A DNA stretch of 64,000 bases from Rutidosis leptorrhynchoides (GCF_046630445.1 NC_092343.1:133913501-133977500); one strand, 5' to 3'; counted from the first letter of the stretch, positions 10,638 through 24,800 are shown. Notes: generated by a model from the sequence alone, not told the origin. Numbers and translations: made by a program.

Positions 10638-13600
10638 ATATGGTACATTAATGAGTCTAGACTACAACCGGCATATAGACTTGAAGTAGGAATTACTTGA
10701 CTACTTATGCATTTATACTCGAACTCTTTCATTCATATCTAACTCTTATTCCATCCTAATCTCACATTGTTGATTTGATTGACACGCCATCTTGACTTTA
10801 TGAGGTAATGTTAAATGCACATGTGAATTAGGATAATATAATTGTCGGGATTATATTATGGTGATTCATGTGGACATTCTGACATTACGACATAGAGAAT
10901 CGAGGGCGGGTCAAGGAAAATTTTCCCTCTATCTTTATTCCATATCACGATTAGTATTATTGAGAATACTAATTGACGATATTCTTGTGTCTTGAAGGAA
11001 CAATGCCTCCTCGCCGTGGCCCACGTAATGAGACTTTCGAACAAGCTCTTCAATGCATGATAGCCACCGCCGTTGATGCGGCTATGGCCGGTCACTCCTC
11101 CAACAACAATAACAACAACCACAACAACAACAATCATGGAGCTGGTAATTCAAACGAGGGATGCTCCTACAAAGCTTTCATGGGGTGCAAACCTCATGCT
11201 TTCGATGGGACCGGAGGACCGGTTGCTCTCACTCGATGGTTTGAGTAAACGGTAGCTGTTTTTAGCATAAGCAGTTGCCGGGACCAAGACAAGGTCAAAT
11301 ATTCCACCCACACTTTCGCCGGTATTACTCTCACATGGTGGAATACGTATGTGCAATCAGTGGGTACCGATGAAGCCCACACTCTCTCTTGGGCTGACTT
11401 AAAAGAAAAGATGATCACCGAATACTTTCCGCGCGAAGAGACCCGAAGGCTCGAAAACGTGCTAAGAAGTTTAAAGGCGGTCGGAAATGACCTCAAGGCC
11501 TATAATCAACGATTTTTCGAGCTAGCCTTGATGTGCCCAAACCTCGTGAACCCCGAGTCTCTAAGGGTTGAACTTTACATGGATGGTCTCCCTAAGAGCA
11601 TCAAACACGGGGTAATGGCATCCAAACCCGTTAACCTATAAGAGGCTTTAAAGATGGCCCATCAACTGATTGAAATGGTGGACGAGATTAAAGTGCCAGT
11701 GCCAAAGGTCGAGGATAAATCGGGTGGCATCAAAAGAAAATAGGAAGCCACTCAATCAAGGAACTACAACAACAACTTCACCAACAAGCCTTTCACCTCC
11801 GACGGCAAGAAAAGTTTTGGTTCTGAACCCAAACTTTTTGCAACAAATGCCACAAACATCATTTCGGTGAATGTGGTAAGCCATTTTGCCACAGGTGTCA
11901 AAGAAGTGGTCATGTGGCCAACTATTGTAGAAGTGTCGCCCCCGTCGCCCAAAAGGTGCCCAATGTACATAGAACGGGTGTTTGTTTTGAATGTGGCCAA
12001 CTGGGTCATTTTAAGAATGCGTGCCCAAAGAAGAAAGCCAACCCCAACGCACGCGGCCGAGCTTTCAACATTAACACCGAGGAAGCCTGAGATGACAGTG
12101 AACTAGTCACGGGTACATTTCTTCTCAACAACTCTTATGTTTCTTGTTTATTTGATTCGGGTGCCGATAAATGTTTTATAACCAAGGCTTTGACTCGTAC
12201 TCTTTGCACTCCACCACTCCCCTTAGATACTACTTATGCCATTTAAGTGACCAACGAAAAACTATTGCATGCCAAAAAATTTATCGGAAGGTGTACGTTA
12301 AACTTTTGAGTTAAAGAGTTTGAACTTGAGCTGATACCTATAGAACTAGGGAGCTCAAATCCTATTCATTAAGAAGAAAAATGTTTCCCTACAAATGTGT
12401 ATAGATTAGCGTGAACTAAATGAATTTACGGTTAAGAACCGATATCCTCTTTCCCGTATCGATGACCTCTTGATCAATTACAAGGATCCCGTGTGTATTC
12501 CAAAATCGACCTCCATTCCGGTTATCGTCAATTGAGGGTTAAGGGAGAAGATTCCTCCAAAACAACTTTCTGAACTCGCTACGATAGTTATGAATTTCTT
12601 TTAGTGTCGTTCAATTTAACTGAGGCTCCATCCTTATTCATGGATCTTATGAATCGCGTATGCAAACTTATCTAGAAAAATCCGTTATCGTATTCATAGA
12701 TGATGTCTTAACCTATTCAGAAAGCGAAAAAGTAAACGAACAACATCTCCGTCCTATGCCCGAACTCTTGAGAAAAGAGCAACTCTATGCCAAATTCTCT
12801 AAGTGTGAATTTTTGTTAAACGAAGTCCAATTTCTAAACCATGTTGTTAGTGGTCAAGGTATTAAAGTAGATCTCGCAAAGATCAAAGCCACACGTAATC
12901 GGGAAACCCTCACGATACCGACTGATATTCGTAAAATTTTGGATCTCGCCGATTATTACCGAAGATTCATTTTCGATTTTTCCCGTATTGCTCGTCCTTT
13001 ATCCTCGTTAACTCATGAAGGGAAGAATTAAACTTCTCCGTGTCCGAGCCTTGAACGTGATTATCCACCGCAACCTTACTAGCCAAAATTCGTGTAGCAC
13101 AAATGGAATTCAAATATGGAAATATTTCTACGTGAACGTCTGAAAGGCATCCCCTCTCGACGTGAAATCAAGGAAACAGAAATTCGTTATTTTGCATGAA
13201 GAATTTGAATACTTAATTTCAGACCCGATCAACCTTCTCATCACAACGTACCACGATACATAACTCTGTTATTTCACTGTTACCGTCTGATATTACTGGA
13301 ACCCAAGATAACGCATAACCCAAGGATACCCCTTTCTTCTTTAACTTATCATCCTTATGCTTCTGATATACGGCCAACTACTACTATCTCGTTCCCACCG
13401 AGTCTCAACATTTGGCCACAAGATGCGCGATATGGCTACATCAAGATGAAAACTCATCCTATTCTAAATTCTCATTTCACTCATATCTTTTTCGCTCGTA
13501 CTTCCGTATAAGGAAACCTTTTATCTAAATTCTCAATGGAGAGAGAGACTCTTCACGTATTACTAGTATTCACCATGAGGGTGAATAGCCCTGACGAACG

Positions 13601-14586
13601 TTTTCAGTAGCCGATAAGAAACTTGTTCCAACATACGTTTTCGAGCCCTAACTAACTTGTTCAAACATATCTTAAAGAATTCTATCCCAACGGTGTACCC
13701 TTATCGTTTATTCTGACAGAGATGCTCGTTTCACTTCTAGATTTTGGGGTGCCTTACAAGAAACTGTGGAAACACGTTTAAACGTGAGTACCGCGTATCA
13801 TCCACAAACCGACTAACCAAGCCAACGTATGACTCAAACCTTGGAAGACATATTACGAGCTTGCATTGTTGCCTTTAGCCATTTTCTTTTACAATGATAG
13901 TTATCATTTGAGTATTAACGCCGCACCTCTTCAAAACTTTATATGGCCGCAAATGTCATTCTCCTTTTCGTTGGGCCGAAGTAGGTGACCAGCAAATCAC
14001 CGGATCCGAACTCACTCAAGAAATAACCGTTAAGATTATTCAAGTCTGAGAAGGGCTCAAGACGGCCCGTAGTCGCCAAAAGAGCTATGCCAATGTTAGA
14101 CGTAAACCTCTCGAATTCTAAGTGAGGGACCGCATAATATTGAAAAACCGTACCTTGGAAAGGTGTAATCCGTTTTGGGAACGTGGAAAGTTAACTCTGC
14201 GATATACTAATCCTTTTGAAATCTTGGGGCGTATTGGACCCGCTACATACCGTTTAGATCTCCCGACTCAATTAGGTTCCCGTCTATCCTACATTCCATG
14301 TATCAAACTTTGAGAAGTGTCCTGCGGAACAGGAACTTGTTATTCCTTTTAGATGAGCTTACTATTGATGACAACCTCCACTTCATAGGAGAACCAGTTG
14401 AAAGTATGGATCGTGAAACCAATCCTCAAGACAATGTAAAATCCCGACTGTCAAAATTCGTTGGAATGCCCAAGGAAGTACCTTCACTTATTCGTAGAAA
14501 TTGACAACACAAGGTCTCGTGGGAGAGACATCGACTACTACATCCAACTAAATTTCGGAACGAAATTTCTTTTAAGGTGTGGGTAA
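10638..14586 (+). mobile_element. Ty3/gypsy element B, internal region (5' part missing or displaced)
   Basis: Begins with leader-type sequence (ATTAATGAGTCTAGAC), similar to the post-PBS leaders of A and C. It then holds a decayed gag-pol and ends at the tract AAGGTGTGGGTAA (14574-14586), directly before the 3' LTR start TGTAACATCCC. The PBS and 5' LTR are not in the window; element E separates this body from them. Confidence 0.85.
11003..14504 (+). pseudogene. decayed gag-pol polyprotein of element B
   Basis: Gag starts at ATG 11003 (MPPRRGPRN), with the WWNTY and FFELALMCP helices; in-frame stops fall at 11246-11248, at 11639-11641 and shortly after the GGIKRK segment near 11740, and a frameshift lies near 11830. 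CCHC knuckles (one is CFECGQLGHFKNAC) occupy ~11840-12020. A protease DSGA sits near 12150. Sequence between protease and the first RT motif is lost near 12360. RT blocks then run ~12380-13030 in changing frames (FIDDVLTYS near 12690). RNase H is not recognisable. Integrase pieces ([29 protein letters not shown]) lie at ~13710-13880 and the C-terminal tail at ~14120-14504. There are many stops and shifts, so the copy is old and non-functional. Its best relative in the window is element D. Confidence 0.88.
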
Positions 14587-15717
14587 TGTAACATCCCGCA
14601 TTTTTTCGTTAAATTATTTTTGTGCCCGTCTATTTATTTTGATAATATCTTTCGCTATCAAAATTCGTATCCTCCGTTAGCTAACGTCCTTAATATTTTT
14701 GTTATTTAATTATAACATCTCTCACTTGCTCTAGCGTTTTTAAAATGTTAATTCGGTTAATTCGCGCACCCGCTTTTCATACTTGAGGGACTAATCGTGT
14801 CAAGTGGCCAAAGTGGTGACTAGGTTAACTAGTCAACCACCTCACCACCACCACTCATTTACATTTCTTTTCTTTTCCAATTTCTCTCAAAATATTACTT
14901 CCACTTTTATATCCTTTTGATCATCAACAAAGATTCATCATCTACTCAAGATCTAGCAAGCCTCAAATTAAACAAATTGTACTTTTAGAATCCTCTCTTC
15001 ATTCTCTACGGTCTGATACTAAATTCATCTCGATTGGGTAACTTTCTAAAAACTCTTGATTTTGTTCTTGATGATCTTGACTTAAAAGTGTGTTAATTAG
15101 TGTCTATGGCTCAAGTCTAACATGAATATGTGTTTGGTTTGTTCGATTTTGTTGTTTTGAGTAACTAGCTTGAATATGAAAAATGGGTTAGTTTAATCCT
15201 TAATTTTGGTTGACTAAATGTTGTTTAAATGTTAAAGTTCATGTATTAAATGTGTTACTAGCATCATTAGCTTCATTTTGGTATGTAGGTTGATTTAGAA
15301 AAGCTTCATTTACAAAATGGTTGAATTCTTGATTCTTGGTTAGGGTTTGATGAACTTTAAAAAAAATGAACTTTTGATGCATTGAATGCTATGAAATGTT
15401 GTTAGTAAGTATTTAGTAGTATTGTATGTATAATTACCAACGAAACAGTGTATTATATGCGTGCATTTAATTCCTGAATCATCAATGTGCATTTATGAAC
15501 TTGAAGCATTTATGTTGAACATTAAATGAGCATTCAACTTGGATTTGATTATTGTAAATGATGAATTTGATGGTTGAAATGTATTTAGTTGTGTTCCTTA
15601 TTAAATTACCTTTTCAACGATATAAGATACGTGTTGTAAGTGTTTTCGACTCATATGTTATGTTTGTTTGAAGTTTGGTTCGTGCACTTGTTAAAATTCA
15701 GAAACAACATTTTTCCC

Positions 15718-15867
15718 AGGTGCGCCGCTTTTGTACTAAGAGCGCCGCTCCTGGTCAGCCTTTTGTGTAGTTTTTCATCAGACGTCAGAAGCTCCGCTCC
15801 TGGAAATAAGAGCGTCGCTTCTGGGTCCTCAAGAGCGCCGCTCCTGGTTTGGGTGCGCCGCTCCTGT
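15718..15867 (+). repeat. six dispersed GC-rich words in the B LTR
   Basis: The word AGCGCCGCTCCTGG and close variants (GCGCCGCTTTT, GCTCCGCTCCTGG, GCGTCGCTTCTGG, TGCGCCGCTCCTG) occur six times in 150 bases inside an otherwise AT-rich LTR. Confidence 0.85.
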
Positions 15868-16549
15868 GCAGAAAATGTAGACCAACTTATTTTGTGTTTT
15901 CACAAATTCATCCCCGCTTACTCGTAACTCCCATTAACATGAAGCTTGGCCAACATGTTTATATATGATTACTAATGGAAGAAAAATTGTCGGATACCCG
16001 ACCCGACCCCGTTGACGTTTACTTTGACCAAGTTTGAATTTTAGTCAAACTTAACCAAATACTTATGTAATTATTCTAATCTTCTTTTATACTTGATTCT
16101 TGCACGAAACTTGACAACTTGATTTACATGATATATAATCGAGTCGTAATGAGCCATATGACTAATTTAACAACTTTGACCGACCGTGGTTACCGTTATT
16201 GATACAACCTATTTGTTTAGGTCAAGATTAGCTTTCGTCCTTGCACACGTTTACTTGTGAAGTACTTTTTACTCTTGCACTCATGGTGAGATCATAGTCC
16301 CACTTTTACTCTTTTATACTTATATTTGGGATGAGAAAACATAAACATTTCATTTTACAAAGTGAACACAAGTACGAAAACAAACATTCTACGTACGAGT
16401 TAGAACAAAAATGCCTCAATTAAATTATCATTAGTTACACTTGCAGAGTGTAAGCGAGAACTTATATTGTGTGGCCATACGGGTTTGACAAAACCTCATT
16501 CGGACGGTTCGCTACCGATAAGCGAATGAAATATATTTTCGGGTATAAG

Positions 16550-16554
16550 TGTAG
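16550..16554 (+). repeat. target-site duplication of element C, left copy (TGTAG)
   Basis: Identical to 29760-29764 on the other side of C. Confidence 0.9.
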
Positions 16555-17437
16555 TGTGATGACCCGGGAATTTTTGACGAAATTTAAACTTTATCTTTAT
16601 ATCATTCCGACACGATAAGCAAAGTCTGTCATATTGAGTCTCGGAAAAATTTTGAACTGTCTTCATATATTCAGTTAACCTTTGACTATTCCCGACGATT
16701 CACGAACAATCATGTGTAATTAAATATGTAGATAAAAAATATAAATAAAATTTAATGAATATTATACCATTCAATCATCTGAAGTAAATGTGTAAAGCAA
16801 TATACAAAATAATTAAGATGTTATTAAAATAAATATATATAGATATATATAGTTATGTACACAATTAATATTATATAAATATTAGTAATATATATATAAT
16901 ATATATAAATATTAAATTTTCTAATATATTGTTTTATAGAGTATGTATTATCTAAGTAGTAAAATGTAAAGTTAATTACATTATTTGAAATTACAAGATT
17001 GAATATAAATGATATATCAATATTACTTTCATTAATATTACTAAGGTTAATACTAATATTAATATTTGTATTTTTAATATTATTAATTCTAATATGAGAT
17101 ATAAATATATACATATATAAAATTTGACATGTATAAGTTATATTATTATTACTCATATTATCATCATTATTAATAATATTAATAGATAAGATTTTTATTA
17201 TCATTCTTATTATTGATATAAAGATTATTATTAGTTATTATTAAATTTACTAATTTTATCATATCTGTATTATTATTATCATTTATTTTGATATCATTAT
17301 TAATATTGTTAATATAATTATTAGTATTATTAATATTAAATTTTCTATTCTATTACTAATAATTTTTATTATTATTATTATTAATATCTTAATATATGAA
17401 TTATATATTAAACAAATATATAAACAGATTTTTATAA

Positions 17438-17476
<39 letters not shown>

Positions 17477-17481
17477 CAATT

Positions 17482-17559
<78 letters not shown>

Positions 17560-18594
17560 TATAAAAGGGTATTCTATTACCTGTCTCTATCGGTGTTGAA
17601 TTTTTTTGCTCCTGATTGAAACCTGTCGATTTTTTCTACTATAAGACAATCATGTAATCAACCAATTAACACTTATCAATTAAACTTATTTTTATTAGCC
17701 AAATTAAATCAAAACCTTGTTTTCACAGCTCGATACCTCTGTATATTCACTTTTGAATCAAAAGCTCGAAACCGAATCAAATTCCAAAATCTAAGAATGC
17801 AAGATTGTTAGAAATTGTCAAATTATATTATCTGTAAGTTTTCAGATCTCCAATTTATCTATTGATTATGAATTTTAGAGTCAAACTTAAAGTTTAAAAA
17901 GTCAAACATTTTGTTCATCAAGAAATTCGTAAATTTCTTAATGTTTCTTATTAAATTGATTATTCCTAAAGTTTCAAGGAAGTATTTACAACATAATTCA
18001 TGTTATAACTTTAATCTAAAACGATCAAAAATTTGAAATTCGATTGGGAGTTCATCGTGTCTTTGACAGTGATAATCAATAACTCAAATTTGAATTTAAT
18101 TTCAAAAACTGTAAATACAAAGTTGTTAGGAATCTAATACTAAATCTTTCTGCAAAAATTGATGTTCCAAATCTTTATTTTGATTGTTAATTTTTGAAGT
18201 CAAACCTTTAATCTAAAAAGTCAACTGTTTGATTCAAGAAGAAATTTGATTTCGTGTTAATGTTTCTATTCAAATTGATAACTAATAATGTTTATACAAA
18301 GCAAATGGAACACATTTTATGTTATAAGGTTTCTCTAAAATGATCTTAATCTCGAAATCATTTTTTTTTATACTCGTCGAATAGCAACCCCCAGGTGCTG
18401 TTGTTTTTTTTTTAATTTTTTTATAAATAAAGAACGAGGATTATTTATTATATTAAGGAATAATCTAAAATCTAAATAAGTCTAATAAAAGATTGATGAG
18501 AGTATTGATTCTGTTCGATTGAAAAACTGGAGAGGAAGATCGATAACAGAAATAATGGTTATGTATTTTCGGTCTGGGTTTTAAAACAGATAAT

Positions 18595-18668
18595 GGGCAG
18601 CAGCTCAATGGTAGGGTGTTGGTGCGAGTGTTCGGGAGGTCATGGGTTCGAACCCGTTTGGAGCTTTT
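18595..18668 (+). ncRNA. tRNA-derived, SINE-like segment with A and B boxes (5' LTR of C)
   Basis: The A-box-like AGCTCAATGG (18602-18611) and a perfect B box GGTTCGAACCC (18645-18655) are about 33 bases apart and followed by TTTT at 18665-18668. The B box sits in a 5-bp T-arm-like stem, and a D-arm-like stem is also possible. No acceptor stem closes, so it is not a functional tRNA. A short T-rich spacer and an ATT repeat follow, like the tail of a plant SINE. It is repeated at 27513-27585. Confidence 0.55.
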
Positions 18669-18716
18669 CTTTTTAGAAACTCTTTTAAGGTAGCTTTTAT
18701 TTTTAAAACTTATTAT

Positions 18717-18827
<111 letters not shown>

Positions 18828-19021
18828 ATATCATTAATTATTGTTACTTGTAATAATAGAAAAGAAATTCTTATTATTGTTAATACAACTAGTATTGTTA
18901 TTATTATTATTACTAATACATGTGTATTAATTAAAGTTATCATTTATTAAAATTATCAAGTATTATTGATATTATCACTAATATTAGTATGATTATAGTT
19001 ATAATTAAGAATATTGTTATT

Positions 19022-19153
<132 letters not shown>

Positions 19154-19716
19154 ATTAATATTAGCGGCTAATATATGTATTGCCATTATTATTATGTAAA
19201 CATAAGTACTATGAATAATATTATTATCGTTTTGTTATTAAGTAACACCATTAAGTATTAATAATGTTATTATTAGTATTCGTATCAATTTTAGACTTAT
19301 TAGTATTAACAAGAGTATTATTATTAAGTTTATCATTAGTAATAAGATGATTATTAAATATTAAGTGTTATTATCAAAATGAGTATTTTCATTACCATCA
19401 ATACTAAATTTTTCATTTTATTAAAAACTACTGTTATTATCATTATTATAAGATTTACCAATAAAACTATCATAATACTATTATCAATAAAATCATTAAT
19501 ATTATTATTATTATTAACAAAAATATTATTAATATGAATATCATTAGTAGTAATGTTATTATCAATATAATTAAATACAACTTTTTATATATATCAAACG
19601 TTATTATCTATGTAAAAATATACTTAAAAATACATTACATATATGTGTAAATTAATTAGATTAACAACCTTTAAATAAATATCCATATATAATAAATTAA
19701 GTATTTTTAATATATG

Positions 19717-19831
<115 letters not shown>

Positions 19832-20570
19832 CTAAATAGATAAAAATCATTATCAAATATATATACAAATTAATTACATAAAGTTATAATTATTCGATTA
19901 CAAGTATATGTTTTAATATATATACGAATGATATAGGTTCTTGAATCGAAGGCCAACCCTATACTTGTTCAATGTCGTTCTATGTATTTTTATTACAAAA
20001 TACATTAGGTGAGTTTCATATGCCTTTTTACTCTTTACATTTTTGGGCTGAGAATACATGCAAATGCTTTATTAACTGTTTTACAATATTTATATGCGTG
20101 AGTTTCATTACTCCCTTTTTAAATGCTTTTGCAATATATATTTTTGGGACTGAGAATACATGTGCTGCTTTTATAAATATTTTACGAAATAGACACAAGT
20201 AACTGAAACTACATTATATGGTTGAATGATCGAAATCGAATATGCCCCTTTTAGTCTGGTAATCTAAGAATTAGGGAACAGACACCCTAATTGACGCGAA
20301 TCCTAAACATAGATCTATCGGGCCCAATAAGCCCCATCTAAAGTACCGGATGCTTTAGTACTTTGAAATTTATATCATGTCCGAAGGAGGATCCCGGAAT
20401 GATGAGGATATTCTAATATGCATATTGTTAATGTCGGTCACCAGGTGTTCACCATATGAATGATATTATTGTCTCTATGCATGGGACGTATATTTATGAG
20501 AACGGAAAATGAAATCTTGTGGTCTATTAAAATTATGAAATGATTATTTATGTTAAACTAATGAACTCAC

Positions 20571-20584
20571 CAACCTTTTGGTTG
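20571..20584 (+). promoter_or_regulatory. conserved LTR hairpin, C version
   Basis: CAACC-TTTT-GGTTG, flanked by CTCAC upstream and ...GCATGTTTATTCTCAGGT downstream. The same arrangement with different but matching stem bases is found in A, B/G and F. The 3' LTR copy is at 29398-29411. Confidence 0.65.
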
Positions 20585-20932
20585 ACACTTGAAAGCATGT
20601 TTATTCTCAGGTACGAAAGAAATCTTCCGCTGTGCATTTGCTCATTTTAGAAATATTACTTGAAGTCATTTATGGCATGTTTCAAAAGACGTTGCATTCG
20701 AGTCGTTGAGTTCATCAAGATTATTATTAAGTCAATTATAGTTGAACATATTATGAAATGGTATGCCTGCCGTCAACTTTCGATGTAATGAAAGATTGTT
20801 TTCAAAAACGAATGTAATGTTTGTAAAATGTATCATATAGAGGTTAAGTACCTCGCGATGTAATCAACTGTTGTGATTCGTTTATAATCGATATGGACTT
20901 CGTCCGAATGGATTAGGAAGGGTCGGTTCAGT

Positions 20933-20944
20933 TGGTATCAGAGC
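20933..20944 (+). promoter_or_regulatory. primer-binding site for initiator tRNA-Met (C)
   Basis: TGGTATCAGAGC, two bases after the LTR end at 20930. The leader that follows (GGTCTTAG, GAACCAG, GCATTAGTGAGTCTAGACTT) matches the leader of family A. Confidence 0.93.
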
Positions 20945-21162
20945 AGAGGTCTTAGCGAACCAGGTCTGCATTAGTGTGTCTAACTGATAAGTCGTTAGGA
21001 GGCATTAGTGAGTCTAGACTTCGACCGTGTCTGCATGTCATAAGTTTGCTTATTATATCTAGTCGAAAATCATTTGCTTATCATCCTTAGTAAATTACCT
21101 GCTCATTATTCTTAGTCTAGACACATCTTATTGCATTGACATCATGAAAAGTGTATAGAAAA

Positions 21163-21306
21163 AATTCATATCTTAGCGTATCTGCTAATTCATATCTTAG
21201 CGTATCTGCTAATTCATATCTTAGCGTATCTGCTAATTCATATCTTAGCGTATCTGCTAATTCATATCTTAGCGTATCTGCTAATTCATATCTTAGCGTA
21301 TCTGTT
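21163..21306 (+). repeat. 24-bp tandem repeat, six units, in the leader of C
   Basis: Six near-perfect copies of a 24-bp unit containing CATATCTTAGCGTATCTG. The unit length is a multiple of three, so one frame stays open, but no real gene is supported. Confidence 0.93.
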
Positions 21307-21457
21307 ATTATTATCTTTCCTGACAGCTTCCGTAGATTCCTCCGTAACTTATGAGATTTTAGTATTATATATGCATATGTAAATTATGTATTGCAAGATA
21401 CTAATCTACATCCTATAATCTATTTCTTATCGAAAATCCTTCATCTGATCGTACGAG

Positions 21458-21841
21458 ATGAATCCCTCAACTAGATCGAGTCCCTCGGATTCCGACAGCT
21501 ATTCCGATAGTCATCCCGACAGTTATTCAGAATGGATAGTCATCTAAGCTCCGGAAGCAACGACACCAGAATGAAACAACCAATCATCCATCCCCAATTC
21601 ATCTGATGGATTCATAGTTGACTTAATCAATGGAGACGCGCAGAAGGCGATCCCATCCACTAACCGAATTCACCTTTTGGCGAAGAACCTGAAGCACTTA
21701 CCGGTGAACCTGTTCGAACCACCATTTCACCCTCATTTCCCAAATATCTCGCCACGACTATATCATAACTCAGATTTTAAACCTTATTCATCCACTCGTT
21801 CTGACCGACAATCATCCAGGAATAATAGAAGAAGTCAATAA
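21458..21841 (+). pseudogene. decayed acidic/serine-rich ORF of element C
   Basis: From ATG 21458 the frame reads a Ser/Asp-rich start (MNPSTRSSPSDSDSYSD). It is broken by in-frame stops at 21545-21547 and 21572-21574, then stays open to 21839-21841, for 127 codons in all. Its place (first ORF after the leader) and style match the acidic ORF of family A, but clear residue-level homology is not visible to me. Function unknown. Confidence 0.5.
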
Positions 21842-24800
21842 ACTTCGCACTCGAGTAATCAATCTGGAGAATATGGTGCAAAATTTACCAGCTTCAACAA
21901 CTTCACCGGCACCAATAATACCATCAGTAACCGCACCAGTACCATCAACAATCCATGCCTCAACATCCCATTCAGTACCTCGAGTACAATCATCGTTCTA
22001 CGTATCGTTCTACATCAATTATCTTCGTTCTTCATGACGATTATGTAATCTCTAATATTTTAGCGATTATGTATTCTAGTTATAACGGTAAATCAAATGA
22101 GATTAATATTATATTAACTCATTGAATCTATGATTACATTTGAAGAAAATATATATGTAAGTATATTTTCATAAAGATTGTAATTAAAAATTCTTTCGCA
22201 CAAACTGTTAATGGTGAAAATATTTTAACGGGTAGATAATACCCGAGGAATATTTATATTTCACATTAATAAGTTACACTGTTCATTCTTCGAATTTGAT
22301 TCAACGATCATTTACTGTTCTATTTACAACCACCGATATACGTATCCGTTCACCAAATAATAACTATTTTCATTCAAATTTAATTTCATATTTGGATTTT
22401 GATCTATCAGAATCTAACAAGTGGCATAATGAAGAAATAATGGACACAATAAGAATTGATTAGAAATAGACTAATTAACTATGAGAAATTTTGTTAAGAA
22501 TCCACGCTAACAAAATTCTAGCTAACTGTTCCTAACTAACTGATTACATTTTGTTTATCGCAATTTATTTTATCGTAATTTACATTCTCGCAATTTTATT
22601 TATCATCATTAAATTTCTATTATTTACTTTACGCACTTTATTTATCGTTATTTAATTTTCTGTTATTTATTTTACGCACTTTAAATATTGGGACACGTAT
22701 ACAAGGTTTTGACATATCATATCGATGCATATATATATATATATATATATTATTTGGAATAACCATAGACACTTTATATGCAGTAATGATCGAGTTCTCT
22801 ATACAGGGTTGAGGTTTATTCTATAATAATATATATATTTTGAGTTGTGATCGAGTCTGAGACGTATACGGGTCACGACACGTATTAATTAATTCAAATA
22901 TTATATATTAAACTATATATGAATTATTGGACTGTCAACTGTGGACTAATAACATTGGACAATTAAAATGAATTAAAATATTGATTATAACATATGAAAC
23001 CAAACAATTCTTCAAGTTGCCACTTGATTTCGTCTTAAACATCATTTGTATCTTCACGATTACATTCCGCGTTCAAACCTTTCATGATTCTTGAAAACAC
23101 CTCAATCGAGAGGATGAACCAACCGCACTTCATTTACGGGAGAAAAGATTGATGCATATAGTTATGCACCTGAAAACACTCGGAACCTGAGTAAACGTTT
23201 AACACGTAGCTGTGCTAATTCCTTTAGCGTTATTATTACCGAAAATAACTTTGCATCTGCTGTTCGAGATAGCCAGTTTTGTCACAGCTCCAACAAGACA
23301 ACTTCGACTTTTCATACGAAACGACCTTATTATAACGTTGATATATACGCGTGCTCTTTTATTGTTACCAGAGAAACTTTCATATTCCACCATATTACCA
23401 TCAGCGTTTAATCATCTAAAAACACAATTTTCCTGAAACCACCTCGGATTAATAACCGATGATTCAGATATCATAGCATTAAATGCAGAGGAAACAGAAA
23501 AATGGTAGATGGTCTAAATGACCAAAAGTTTGATGATAAAGAAAGGAGTGTTAGGAACGCTCGATGGAAAATTGGGTATTGAAAAACAAATTGAGCTACC
23601 CTGAAGGAGACCAAGAAAAAATACAAGGACCAAACCCTATATTCAAAGGATTCAGGTAATTCTGGATCCGTTGAAATCTTTAGAGAATATCTTGCTCCGA
23701 AGTCATGTTAAAATCTTGCGGAAAATCTTTCTCCATCAACCATCGAACTTAGAAATTTCAAAATATCATCATCAATATCTTCGATATTTCTGAGGATATT
23801 TTCATAAATGTTCTCGTCCGAAATTATATACCTCCTCGTGCTTCCTGTGTATCATTATATTGGAAACATTCAATAGAAAATTTAGTACCGAAAAGCAGAT
23901 TATGCGAAACTAGGAAGAAAGTCGTGGACAAATCACAAAGAATAAGTTTGACTTCAAAGAATCCAAATAATTCTATTTCTGATGAAATCTTTAACGAATA
24001 CCTTGCTTCCGAATCCAAACTCTTGCGGACAAATTTTCTTCACCATCCTTCGATATTAGAAATTCCAAGATATCATCGTATCTTTCATTATAAATGTCGT
24101 CCATATTTCTGAAGATATTTTCATAACAATTCTTATCTGAAATCATTAATCCCTTCGTGCTATCAGTGTTACATCATATAGAAACTGTTAGTTTCTATAT
24201 TCTGTAAACTTTCGAGCTTAAAATGTGAATGTTATTGAAATAATGTTTGGAACTGATGCATGAGTTAGTATAATATAATGACACTTGATCAACGTGATTA
24301 TATTACAGTAAGTCATTCTGAGTTCTAATGGGACATGATGATTCATAGATCATAACGTCATTGTGTGCCATGTTACATAACTCTGTCATTCTGCTTAACT
24401 TCTGAACATATCAAGAAAGTATATTCTTGATAGTTCTATTCTCAGTGAATCTGGTAATTGAACAAATCAAATCGTGCTATTACGTTCCTTCTTATTTAGA
24501 ACATTAACAATGTTCATTCTGAAACTTATATCTGCGAATTCTGGACAATTACAAGAGATGCCAAATCGTCAGAAGAAGAAACGAAGGGACAAAGCTCTGA
24601 AATAGAAATTGGAGTATAAATCGCAGCAAATAAGAGGGCGTACTAACTATGGATGAAAATGATTATAGGAAACAAAAATAGGGACATTGAAATATAGGGG
24701 GAGATATAAAGCCTAATAACAACACATAGATTACAAACGGTGGATATTAATACGAATAGCAATATAAAGACACGGTATAATTAAGAATAGTATCACCCCA

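Larger units (their letters stand above)
14587..16554 (+). repeat. 3' LTR of element B, first part
   Basis: Starts TGTAACATCCC right after the polypurine tract. It is interrupted at 16554/16555 by element C and resumes after C's second target-duplication copy at 29765. Removing C gives an LTR of about 2.47 kb that ends CGCTACA at 30266. The end segment matches the reverse complement of element G (60877-61574), which confirms the join. Confidence 0.85.

Noticed and set aside
18595..18668. Functional tRNA gene
   Set aside because: A and B boxes are good, but no acceptor stem or normal anticodon arm forms; SINE-like remnant fits better.
21163..21306. Possible CRISPR-like array
   Set aside because: Units are directly adjacent with no spacers; a eukaryotic tandem repeat.
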